Shown here one piece after another: positions 1 to 6,078 of a stretch of 12,598 bases of DNA; position 1 is the stretch's first letter; the number at the start of each line of letters is the position of its first letter. The notes below the pieces were generated by a model that searched no databases, was not told the DNA's origin, and saw nothing but the letters and a program-made list of their open reading frames with translations. This DNA comes from an uncultured bacterium (lineage in GTDB: Bacteria; Actinomycetota; Actinomycetes; S36-B12): NCBI GenBank assembly GCA_903896585.1, contig CAITYI010000242.1, positions 1 through 12,598 on the forward strand, given 5' to 3'. Made by a program: the position numbers and the translations under genes.

Positions 1-105
1 CTGTTGCCCCTTGGTCCCTGGCCTAGGTCCTCGAGTCCCGTGAAGTTGTGCGGGAAGTTTCTCGAGGGGATGGGGGGTGATGGGAAGGATGAAACCTTCA
101 CCTAA
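1..105 (+). CDS. Possible 3' end of a plus-strand gene (very uncertain)
   Basis: Reading frame 1 is open from the window edge to a TAA stop at 103-105, giving 34 residues that end in DGKDETFT. The other two plus frames close by position 42. I recognise no family. The codons include AGG and several GGG in a row, unlike the genes to the right, and hairpins 29-67 and 75-103 lie inside the frame. It could be the tail of a gene lying to the left, with the palindrome just after its stop as terminator, or simply chance openness inside a structured RNA. A mobile-element protein whose 3' end overlaps its own RNA is a third, weaker possibility. Confidence 0.2.
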   Translation: MLPLGPWPRSSSPVKLCGKFLEGMGGDGKDETFT

Positions 106-106
106 A

Positions 107-139
107 GAGGAAGGCCCAGCCAATTGGCTGGGCCACCTC
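107..139 (-). terminator. Strong palindromic hairpin, terminator-like
   Basis: The core at 113-134 is a perfect palindrome: nine G/C-rich pairs, 113-121 with 126-134, around AATT. It is extended by gagg (107-110) pairing with cctc (136-139) across a small internal loop. Read on the minus strand, the stem runs into a pyrimidine-rich stretch with several T's, so it could end the P450 transcript about 200 bases past that gene's stop. On the plus strand it follows the TAA at 103-105 but has no T run. It is also part of the candidate structured RNA. Confidence 0.45.
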
Positions 140-141
140 AA

Positions 142-168
142 AAGGTTTGCCAACAACAAGCAAACCTT
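142..168 (-). terminator. 9-bp inverted repeat followed by T's on the minus strand
   Basis: AAGGTTTGC (142-150) pairs perfectly with GCAAACCTT (160-168) across a nine-base loop. On the minus strand the stem ends in four T's (CCTTTTG), a weak intrinsic-terminator layout downstream of the P450 gene and just before the stronger palindrome at 107-139. The same left arm (142-148) can instead pair with aaacctt at 92-98, so the two folds exclude each other. Confidence 0.4.
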
Positions 169-341
169 AACACGGGCTGGAGTGATTGCGTCAAGTTTTG
201 CATTGCGTGAATTGCTCCGGTGGCTGCTCCACTTGATCAGGGATTGAGTGGTTGGTCGGGTGGTGGCGGCTTCTGTCGTCACCACCTCCGACTTGATGAC
301 TTCTCTCGACCCAGTAACTACATAAGGATCAGATTCATGCG

Positions 342-1535
342 CTAAGCGCGGGAAACCAGAATACGTTCATAGCCACGAACCATTAAGCCGGGCGTGCGTT
401 GAGGCTCTGCAGCAAGTGTGAGTTGTGGTAGGGCTCGAGCAAGAACTGGAAGAGCTTCCTGTGCTTCAAGTCTGGCGAGTGGAGCACCGAGACAAAAATG
501 ATTGCCACCGCTGAAACTTAAGTGCGGATTCGGGGAGCGGCGCATGTTGAAGTCGTTGGGATGTAGGAATTTGCGTGGGTCCCGATTTGCGGCACCAAGT
601 AGCAACCCCACCTTTTCCCCCCGCTTTACCTGATGACCGCGGTAGTCGACATCGTCAATTGCAACTCGTTCAAAGAGTTGGAGCGGAGCATCAAACCGAA
701 AGATTTCCTCGACTGTCGTAGCGGTAATCGTGTCGTGGTTCAGGCAGAAATCCTGCCAGATTTGTGGCTGTTGAAGCATCTGGGTGAGGCCGGTACCGAG
801 ACCATTGATGAGCGCTCCCGTTCCTCCGTTGAGGAGCAGAACGATGTTGGCGATCAATTCGCGATCGTCAACAAAGGTTTCTTCCATGTCGACAAGTCTT
901 GAGATCAAGTCATCTTGTGGGGTTGACCTCCGTGAGCGCGCAAGATCTCCGAAGAAATCAGCGAGCGACTGAGAAGCCATCTGTCCGACTAAAATCTCTT
1001 CTGGTGTTAAGTGCACCTCGTACATCTTGACCATTTGCTCGGACCAAATGCGAATTTGGTGACGCTCCTCGTCCGGAACTCCAAGAATGCTGCAAATGAC
1101 CCAGACTGGTAGCAGCGTGGTGAATTCAGCAATGAGGTCAACTTCTTCGCTTTCATTGAGTTTCACAACAAGCCGGTCAACAATTTCAACACTCAAGGCG
1201 TGAACTTGGTCGTGAAGGGAACGAATGGCTCCAGGCTTAAAAGCCGGCGTGAGGGCGCGGCGCAATCGCGTGTGATCAGGGGCCTCCAGATCAAGCATTG
1301 CCTTGTTATTGAGCCAGTTAAAGGTCTCCCAAGTGTCAAGAGGCTTGCGGTCAGAAAAACTTCGACACAAGCCCGGGTCTTTAAGTAGAGCTTGAGCGTC
1401 CTCGTGTCCAGCAACCAACCACATATTCCACGTTTGACTCCATACCAGAGGGCCTAGGTCACGAACGACATCAAAATATGGGTAGGGGTTATCTACCTCT
1501 ACCAGAGCCTGAAGATCAATAGTGTCTTCAATCAC
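342..1535 (-). CDS. Cytochrome P450 (bacterial class I type)
   Basis: This 397-residue soluble P450 has a normal length for bacterial CYPs and no membrane anchor. It should bind haem b and oxidise a small molecule using electrons from a ferredoxin/reductase pair, neither of which is in the window. The K-helix ExxR is E277-R280 and the haem ligand loop FSGGNHFCLG (341-350) carries the axial C348. The N-terminal half has the usual HTRLRR C-helix segment (88-93). The I helix is odd: where most P450s read AGxE/DT, this one reads GGTGA (237-241), so the acid-alcohol pair that delivers protons to bound oxygen is missing. The start is GTG at 1533-1535, with GAAGGG about ten bases upstream and a good promoter before that. 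It is transcribed away from the YCII gene. The substrate is unknown; a role on a pathway product of this cluster is only inferred. Confidence 0.97.
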   Translation of the reverse strand: MIEDTIDLQALVEVDNPYPYFDVVRDLGPLVWSQTWNMWLVAGHEDAQALLKDPGLCRSFSDRKPLDTWETFNWLNNKAMLDLEAPDHTRLRRALTPAFKPGAIRSLHDQVHALSVEIVDRLVVKLNESEEVDLIAEFTTLLPVWVICSILGVPDEERHQIRIWSEQMVKMYEVHLTPEEILVGQMASQSLADFFGDLARSRRSTPQDDLISRLVDMEETFVDDRELIANIVLLLNGGTGALINGLGTGLTQMLQQPQIWQDFCLNHDTITATTVEEIFRFDAPLQLFERVAIDDVDYRGHQVKRGEKVGLLLGAANRDPRKFLHPNDFNMRRSPNPHLSFSGGNHFCLGAPLARLEAQEALPVLARALPQLTLAAEPQRTPGLMVRGYERILVSRA

Positions 1536-1565
1536 AAGTAGGAATCCCTTCTTTTAATCACCATC

Positions 1566-1594
1566 ATTCTTACCTCGCATTCCCGCGGTGTCAA
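1566..1594 (-). promoter_or_regulatory. Sigma-70-type promoter of the P450 gene
   Basis: On the minus strand TTGACA (1594-1589) is separated by 17 bases from AAGAAT (1571-1566). The -35 box is perfect and the -10 box matches 4 of 6. Transcription would begin near 1559, leaving a leader of about 24 bases that contains the GAAGGG ribosome site before the GTG start. Confidence 0.6.
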
Positions 1595-1723
1595 TTGAAT
1601 TATGCATTATTGGTAATGGTTCCCGCACCACCCAATTTACGGATACCGAACTTGTGATCGGTTTAATGTGTTGAACATATTTGAATTAAGTGGAGAAATA
1701 AACGACATTGAATATTTCATATT

Positions 1724-1753
1724 ACCTTCACCATAATCACCTTCACCATAATG
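1724..1753. repeat. Tandem 15-bp direct repeat
   Basis: The unit ACCTTCACCATAAT plus one base occurs twice back to back (1724-1738 and 1739-1753), with only the last base differing (C, then G). A 15-base period puts the copies about one and a half helical turns apart. It lies about 95-124 bases upstream of the YCII start, so it could be a paired operator, or simply a slippage duplication. Confidence 0.6.
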
Positions 1754-1812
1754 AAACTACATTTATTGTTTAACAGAACAATTACCAATTAAAGTTGTGT
1801 TGTCAGGTGTAC

Positions 1813-1825
1813 AATTCGAAATCCC
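1813..1825 (+). promoter_or_regulatory. 13-bp upstream motif, copy 1
   Basis: AATTCGAAATCCC lies 22 bases before the ATG of the YCII gene. An identical 13-mer lies 20 bases before the ATG of the PsuG-like gene (7075-7087). Both are preceded by a GTGT a few bases upstream. The matched position relative to the start codon suggests a shared leader or operator element. Confidence 0.4.
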
Positions 1826-1847
1826 TATAACAGAGAGAATTAATGAC

Positions 1848-2168
1848 ATGGCTAGATATGTATTGATCTATTCAGGTGATCAAACTTCACCGTCTCGCGT
1901 TGAGCAAGACGCCATTGTTGCTGACTGGGAAGCCTGGTACGAGAAGATGGGCGATGCCATTGCTGAAGGTGGAGACCCGCTCGGTGCATCCAAACACATC
2001 TCAGCAGTCGGCGCTTCCGCGGCTGACGGCGATGGTGGTATGCCGGCGTCTGGTTACACGGTCATCGATGCTGCATCGCTCGATGCAGCCGCAGCCGCAT
2101 GTGCCGATCATCCACATTTGAACCGCGGTGGGAAAGTCCACATTTTTGAAGCGATCGACCTGCACTAA
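1848..2168 (+). CDS. Small YCII-domain protein
   Basis: This 106-residue soluble protein has the single alpha/beta YCII (YciI-like) fold: MARYVLIYSGD as the first strand, a central helix DWEAWYEKMGDAIAEGG (26-42), a loop, and the terminal CADHPHLNRGGKVHIFEAI (85-103), which matches the usual end of the family. YCII proteins resemble the dimeric ferredoxin-like barrel. Some are dehydrochlorinases or ring-cleavage helpers, but most are uncharacterised, so no reaction is assigned. The ATG at 1848 is preferred over the in-frame TTG at 1797, because an AGAGAGA-type ribosome site precedes 1848, the family's N terminus begins here, and the shared 13-bp motif would otherwise be coding. It faces the Gfo/Idh gene end to end, 27 bases apart. 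Confidence 0.85.
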   Translation: MARYVLIYSGDQTSPSRVEQDAIVADWEAWYEKMGDAIAEGGDPLGASKHISAVGASAADGDGGMPASGYTVIDAASLDAAAAACADHPHLNRGGKVHIFEAIDLH

Positions 2169-2174
2169 CGGCTA

Positions 2175-2188
2175 TTGGGAAATCCCAA
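2175..2188. terminator. Short hairpin between convergent genes
   Basis: TTGGGA (2175-2180) and TCCCAA (2183-2188) form a short stem in the 27-base gap between the stops of the YCII and Gfo/Idh genes. There is no T run on either strand, so termination here is a weak suggestion based mainly on position. Confidence 0.25.
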
Positions 2189-2195
2189 CGCAGGC

Positions 2196-3305
2196 TTAAG
2201 CGTCGGAGAGCAATAACGATCGCTCCGGCGCGCGACTCTTTATTGTGACCGACGAGCCAAGTTGCGCACTTTCTTCAATTGCTGCCATGACTTCTAGAAC
2301 ATGCAAGCCGAGTTCGCCGCCCAACCGTGGCGCGATACCTTGGTGGACCGCTTGCGCCAGATCGACAACACCCAGACCTCGAAGATCGACCTCTTCCTCA
2401 CCCGGGGTGGAGAGATCTTCCCAATGCTCGTCAGCTGCCCGGCGCACTCGCACCGCACCTGCGAAACGATTCGGATCAGGAACAGAAAGTGAGCCGAGCG
2501 TTCCATGCACCTCGAGATGTGGGGTTTGTGAATGCCAGACATCAAAACTGGTAACTATGGTTGCGAGTGCACCATCTTCGAATGTAAGGACTCCAACAAT
2601 GTGTGTTGGAACTTCCACCTCAATCGAGGACCCACGAAGTGGGAGGCTTTGGATTTCCCGCTGAGGAAATGTCCTCTGCGCTGAACCCTGCACTGACACC
2701 ACTGATCCCATCAGCCCGATCATTGCGGTGAGGTAGTAGGGACCCATATCCATCAATGGCCCAGCACCAGCCGCATAAAAGAACCCCGGATTAGGGTGCC
2801 AACGTTCATGTCCATGGCACAGCATGAAGGCGTTACCCGCAACGGGTTTACCTATTTCTCCTGATTTAAGAACTTTGAGGCTCAATTGTTGTGCACTGCC
2901 GAAACATGTATCTGGAGCAGAACTGACCAGCACATTGAATAATTGGGCCTGATCGAGTAACGCTCGAGCTTGGGTAGGCGTTGCGCAGATTGGCTTTTCA
3001 ACATACACGTGTTTTCCAGCACGAACCGCCTCGAGACACACATCAAAATGACTCACCGGATTAGTGAGCACCACGACCGCTTCGATCGCAGAGTCACTCA
3101 GCAAGTCCGCAACAGACGTGTACGTATTTGGCAAGTTCCACTGTTCCGCCGCCTGAGCGGATCTGCCTGGGACAATGTCCGCACACCCTCGAACGTCAAT
3201 GGAATCGGAATACAACGTAGTCAGATTACGCAAATACGTCTCACTAATATTGCCAATTCCGATGATCCCTACGGTGAGTCGCGATCCGTCACTGTTCTTG
3301 GCCAT
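2196..3305 (-). CDS. Gfo/Idh/MocA-family NAD(P)-dependent oxidoreductase
   Basis: This 369-residue cytoplasmic dehydrogenase is typical of the family, which oxidises or epimerises sugars, inositols and related alcohols. The N-terminal Rossmann domain opens with VGIIGIGNIS (12-21) for the dinucleotide. The family EKP signature is at 103-105 with K104 as the catalytic lysine. The C-terminal substrate domain carries GPLMDMGPYYLT (182-193); Y190 takes the place of the histidine of the classical DxGxxxH motif, a variant that I recall as common in one subgroup. It is the last gene of a minus-strand run. The preceding SDR stop is 8 bases upstream, and a TAGGAG ribosome site overlaps that stop. Next to a nucleoside-cleaving candidate, oxidation of the freed sugar is a reasonable inference. 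The substrate itself is not readable. Confidence 0.93.
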   Translation of the reverse strand: MAKNSDGSRLTVGIIGIGNISETYLRNLTTLYSDSIDVRGCADIVPGRSAQAAEQWNLPNTYTSVADLLSDSAIEAVVVLTNPVSHFDVCLEAVRAGKHVYVEKPICATPTQARALLDQAQLFNVLVSSAPDTCFGSAQQLSLKVLKSGEIGKPVAGNAFMLCHGHERWHPNPGFFYAAGAGPLMDMGPYYLTAMIGLMGSVVSVQGSAQRTFPQREIQSLPLRGSSIEVEVPTHIVGVLTFEDGALATIVTSFDVWHSQTPHLEVHGTLGSLSVPDPNRFAGAVRVRRAADEHWEDLSTPGEEEVDLRGLGVVDLAQAVHQGIAPRLGGELGLHVLEVMAAIEESAQLGSSVTIKSRAPERSLLLSDA

Positions 3306-3313
3306 CTGTGCTC

Positions 3314-4096
3314 CTAGTTTGCAAGTAATCCGCCGTCAACGGGTAAAATCACACCGTTGACGTAACGAGAAGCGTCGGAGGCAAGGAACAATGCCGGCCC
3401 GACAATGTCGTCGGGGACCCCCCACCTACCTGCGGGAATTCGAGAATCTATTGAAGCCTTGAGCTCAACATCCTCCAAGAGCCTTCGGGTATTTTCCGTC
3501 ACGATGTATCCAGGGGCAATGGCGTTAACACAGATACCTGCGGACGCCCATTCCACGGCAAGAGCTTTGGTGATACCTGCCAGTGCGCTCTTGCTAGCGG
3601 TATAGGCAACAACCGAGTGACCGCCGAGGAAGGACAGGAGTGAGGCAATGTTGATGATTCGACCAGCAACTCCCCGAGATTGAAAGGAGACACCCGCTGC
3701 TCGAGCAACGAGGAAGGCGCTCGTGAGATTCACCCGGAGTACCCGATCCCATTCCTCCATTGGATAGTCAGCCGCGGCAGATACATGAATCGTGCCCGCG
3801 TTGTTGACAACAATGTCGAGGCCACCCAAATCACTGATGACGGCTGAAAATATCGAAGATACTTCTTGCTCAGTGGCTGTGCCAAGATCGCATTGATAGG
3901 AGTGAACCTTAACCGGGTATTCCTTTAAGGCATCGAGGGTTGCGCTGGCATTGGTTCTATACACCAGCGCAACGTCGGCTCCAGCTTTAGCCAGACCGAG
4001 TGCAATTGCCTGACCTATACCGGTGCCGGCACCGGTAACCAGGGCAACTTTGCCACTCAAATCAAAACTGTTAAGCACCTGTGACGCCTCACTCAT
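3314..4096 (-). CDS. Short-chain dehydrogenase/reductase, KduD-like
   Basis: This 260-residue classical SDR has TGAGTGIG (21-28) for NAD(P), NNAG (98-101), and the catalytic set S152, Y165 and K169 (YTASK). The ends FDLSGKVALVTG and PAGRWGVPDDIVGPALFLASDASRYVNG...VDGG resemble 2-dehydro-3-deoxy-D-gluconate 5-dehydrogenase (KduD) and related sugar-acid dehydrogenases, so a polyol, sugar or sugar-acid substrate is likely. It begins one base after the stop of the phosphorylase-like gene, with a GGAGG ribosome site inside that gene's 3' end. The two are therefore probably co-translated. No pectin- or glucuronate-degradation genes are nearby, so the KduD name should not be taken literally. Confidence 0.92.
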   Translation of the reverse strand: MSEASQVLNSFDLSGKVALVTGAGTGIGQAIALGLAKAGADVALVYRTNASATLDALKEYPVKVHSYQCDLGTATEQEVSSIFSAVISDLGGLDIVVNNAGTIHVSAAADYPMEEWDRVLRVNLTSAFLVARAAGVSFQSRGVAGRIINIASLLSFLGGHSVVAYTASKSALAGITKALAVEWASAGICVNAIAPGYIVTENTRRLLEDVELKASIDSRIPAGRWGVPDDIVGPALFLASDASRYVNGVILPVDGGLLAN

Positions 4097-4097
4097 A

Positions 4098-4973
4098 TCA
4101 GGATTCCTCCCGGTTCCATTCCGTTGCCAACATGGACGGCAGCAAATATTTCTTTCCGGAGGTCTCCTTCATTGCATCCCATTGTGCCAGCAGATGGATG
4201 CCCTCCAGCACGGTGCGGAAAACTTCATCGGATCCGGCACCGACCACCAATTCACTTCGGGGGGTGCTGTTTACCACGGCGTTTACTGCGCAACCTCGAA
4301 AGCCAAAGAGGCTGCTCATTACATAAATAATGGACGTTTCACGTTCGAAATTCAAGATTCCAGCTTGCTTCCAATACTCGGGTATCGCTTTGCTGTCTTG
4401 TTGGTGGTAGCCAAGAACGGGACGGCCTTGACCGGCCTGACACGAATCAGTCGAACGTGTGACTCCTAGGTGGTGCCGAACACCCAAATCATCTGCTGCT
4501 TGGAGCATGGCCAGCATGACTTCATAGTTCGCAATAGCCGGGTATGTCGGTACTACGTAGGCGTGTGAAGTTCCTTCATCGCGAACGGCACCTGCAGCAA
4601 TAACGATGTCGCCAACGGCAACATCTTCAAGGTATGTGCCAGATGTTCCCGCCCGAATAAATGTGTCGGCCTTGGAGAATCGGAAGAAGTCAACGAGAGC
4701 GATTTCTGTCTCGGGCGCCCCGCTGCCCGTTGAGCACACTGTAACCTTGGTGCCCTTATAAAAACCGGTGTACGTAACAAACATGTGGGTGTCTGCCACA
4801 AGATAGGAATCGTCAAGATAACCGGCAATCACGGCTGCGACATCTTGTTCATAACCAAGTGGGTCGTGCACCGACAGGATGACATAACGACCAACATCCT
4901 GCTCAGTAATTTTCGTCATGACCGAAATGCCATCGACATCAAAAAGCGGAGGGGTATTTTCCTTATCTGACAT
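4098..4973 (-). CDS. Nucleoside phosphorylase family protein (uridine-phosphorylase-like) with altered phosphate site
   Basis: This 291-residue PNP/UDP-family protein is longer than E. coli uridine phosphorylase (253), with an extra ~17-residue N terminus and a C-terminal tail. Aligned by eye, the uracil-binding pair is kept (Q182, R184 in GQGR), as are R107 and T110 (IRAGT), E210 and E212. Two phosphate-binding arginines of the E. coli enzyme are replaced: R30 by G40 (HDPLG) and R48 by H63. The ribose-contacting M197 is replaced by R211 (NFERE). It may therefore hydrolyse rather than phosphorolyse, or take a phosphorylated or otherwise modified nucleoside. A strong AGGAG site precedes the ATG. 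The transporter gene lies 90 bases upstream and the SDR follows after one base, which fits uptake, cleavage and then sugar oxidation. Confidence 0.85.
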   Translation of the reverse strand: MSDKENTPPLFDVDGISVMTKITEQDVGRYVILSVHDPLGYEQDVAAVIAGYLDDSYLVADTHMFVTYTGFYKGTKVTVCSTGSGAPETEIALVDFFRFSKADTFIRAGTSGTYLEDVAVGDIVIAAGAVRDEGTSHAYVVPTYPAIANYEVMLAMLQAADDLGVRHHLGVTRSTDSCQAGQGRPVLGYHQQDSKAIPEYWKQAGILNFERETSIIYVMSSLFGFRGCAVNAVVNSTPRSELVVGAGSDEVFRTVLEGIHLLAQWDAMKETSGKKYLLPSMLATEWNREES

Positions 4974-5050
4974 ATCTATCTCCTTTTTCTATTTACCGTT
5001 GTGGCTACTCTTGGTAACTTTATTCAGATGTTTACTGTGCTGTGTTTTTC

Positions 5051-5063
5051 ACGCGGGTCGCGT
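5051..5063. other. Short GC hairpin just after the transporter stop
   Basis: ACGCG (5051-5055) and CGCGT (5059-5063) pair around three bases, directly beyond the transporter's TGA. On the minus strand the stem is followed by A's rather than T's, so it is not a standard terminator. It may slow decay or partly attenuate transcription into the phosphorylase-like gene, whose expression could then differ from the transporter's. Confidence 0.3.
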
Positions 5064-5906
5064 TCATTGCAGTAAGGCAAGTAATGTCACGCCGCCAACC
5101 ATGATGATGAGTCCGGCAATCTGGCCTTTACCCAGCCGCTCTCGGAAAAGGAAGAAGGCCAGAATTGCCGCGAGAGGTGCCATCTGAGAAGCGAGCACAG
5201 CTGTCACCGGTAGATTCTGCGCGGCGCCAATTGTGTACATACTGATACCTAACAGGTCTGCTGCAGCTAGGAGCAATATCCAGGCAAAGGCCTGCCGCGT
5301 CACCCGCAACTTACCTGTTAAAAGAAGTGGCAATGTGAACAAGAGAACACCGATGATGCGAGCGGGAAGTAGAACCCAGGCGAGCGGTAGCTCGCCGCTT
5401 AAGAATCCAGTGCTGACTAATCCGAGGGCGAACAAACAGGCACCCAGAGTTGCAAAGCCGGCCGCTAAGACGGGTCGCTCTCCCGGAAAAGGATCAGGAT
5501 CCTTTGATCGGGCTGAGATCAAGATGCCAATCACAATCAGAAGGAGGACGAAACCAATCAGCGGTTCAACACTTCTCCCAAGGATCGAGGCAATTGCCGC
5601 AGCGATCCCGCCCTCTGTCGCAACAATCGGGGCGACCAGTCCTACTTTCCCGTGCTTGAGCGCAACATAGACACAAAGGAAGCCGAAGATATTGCCCACC
5701 CCAGAGACCAACATGAGAAGGAGTTGGTAGGTCTCCAATTGAGGTACACCCTGGATCGCCGCCCATGGCACGACAACGATTGCAGCAATGGCTGCAGACA
5801 AGGCCACAACATGTGGCGCAGGAAGAATCCGACTTGCGCGGGAAGCGGCGATTGTTCCAAATGCAAAAAATACTGCCGTTGCAATCCCCGCAATGAGACT
5901 GGTCAA
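5064..5906 (-). CDS. EamA/DMT-superfamily membrane transporter
   Basis: This 280-residue integral membrane protein has about ten hydrophobic segments arranged as two EamA repeats (roughly 3-22, 31-51, 60-82, 90-110, 116-132, then 147-166, 173-195, 208-226, 233-253, 259-279). The charged loop SARSKDPDPFPGERP (131-145) separates the halves. The family includes exporters and importers of amino acids, nucleosides and other metabolites, so the direction and cargo are not readable. Its neighbours suggest a nucleoside or base. The start appears to be TTG at 5904-5906, with an AAAGAG-type site upstream, and no better in-frame ATG or GTG precedes it. It is divergent from the kinase gene and leads the four-gene minus-strand run. 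Confidence 0.9.
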   Translation of the reverse strand: MTSLIAGIATAVFFAFGTIAASRASRILPAPHVVALSAAIAAIVVVPWAAIQGVPQLETYQLLLMLVSGVGNIFGFLCVYVALKHGKVGLVAPIVATEGGIAAAIASILGRSVEPLIGFVLLLIVIGILISARSKDPDPFPGERPVLAAGFATLGACLFALGLVSTGFLSGELPLAWVLLPARIIGVLLFTLPLLLTGKLRVTRQAFAWILLLAAADLLGISMYTIGAAQNLPVTAVLASQMAPLAAILAFFLFRERLGKGQIAGLIIMVGGVTLLALLQ

Positions 5907-6033
5907 TTCGCTCTTTTCACTTGCACTCAGATCGCCCCTCCACCAGTCTTAACAATCCAAGGGACCCGTGCCCTTCACTGTCAGGGGTTTCAAAAGCATA
6001 GTGCAATTTGGCATGAGGCTTTGCCAGAATAAT

Positions 6034-6078
6034 TGATCAAAACATTCTTACTGGGCTGATTTTTACTATGATCAAGGC
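6034..6078 (+). promoter_or_regulatory. Kinase promoter with flanking TTGATCA/TGATCAA repeats and possible leaderless start
   Basis: A -10-like TACTAT at 6064-6069 ends only nine bases before the ATG at 6079, so transcription would begin at or within a few bases of the start codon. No good ribosome site is present. No -35 box stands at 16-18 bases. Instead, inverted repeats TTGATCA (6034-6040) and TGATCAA (6069-6075) flank the promoter, the second covering the expected start site. This looks like a regulated promoter, possibly repressor- or activator-dependent. The rest of the 172-base divergent gap (5907-6078) shows no clear promoter for the transporter. Confidence 0.45.

Larger units (their letters stand above)
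29..286 (+). ncRNA. Candidate structured RNA: seven consecutive hairpins
   Basis: Hand folding of the plus strand gives stems at 29-35/61-67 (with inner stem 36-42/49-55), 76-79/99-102 with 85-88/95-98, 107-110/136-139 around 113-121/126-134, 142-150/160-168, 177-187/210-220, 229-238/242-251, and 259-270/275-286 closed by a TTCT loop. They sit nearly end to end with few unpaired bases between them. Several stems use G-U pairs (for example 178-219, 183-214, 234-246, 235-245, 266-279, 269-276). These would be A-C mismatches on the minus strand, so plus-strand RNA is favoured. I recognise no Rfam family: it lacks landmarks of RNase P RNA, tmRNA, SRP RNA and the TPP riboswitch. It may instead be intergenic terminators, or DNA palindromes of a mobile element. 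Confidence 0.4.
1536..1847. promoter_or_regulatory. AT-rich divergent control region between P450 and YCII genes
   Basis: This 312-base gap holds the P450 promoter at its left end. ATTGGTAAT (1609-1617) lies 14 bases upstream of the P450 -35 box, and its reverse complement ATTACCAAT lies at 1781-1789 where the -35 region of the rightward gene should be. Between them is a tandem 15-base duplication at 1724-1753. A -10-like TACAAT is at 1810-1815. The arrangement suggests a shared regulator of the two divergent genes, but no regulator gene is present in the window. I see no small gene here. Confidence 0.45.

Noticed and set aside
1..341. TPP riboswitch or another known RNA (RNase P, tmRNA, SRP) to go with TenA or explain the hairpins
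   Set aside because: None of the conserved core sequences of those RNAs could be found on either strand, and the region lies far from TenA and is not upstream of it.
4023..4469. 148-codon open frame on the plus strand
   Set aside because: It is antisense across the junction of the SDR and phosphorylase-like genes, both of which are clear by motif; no promoter or recognisable domain supports it.
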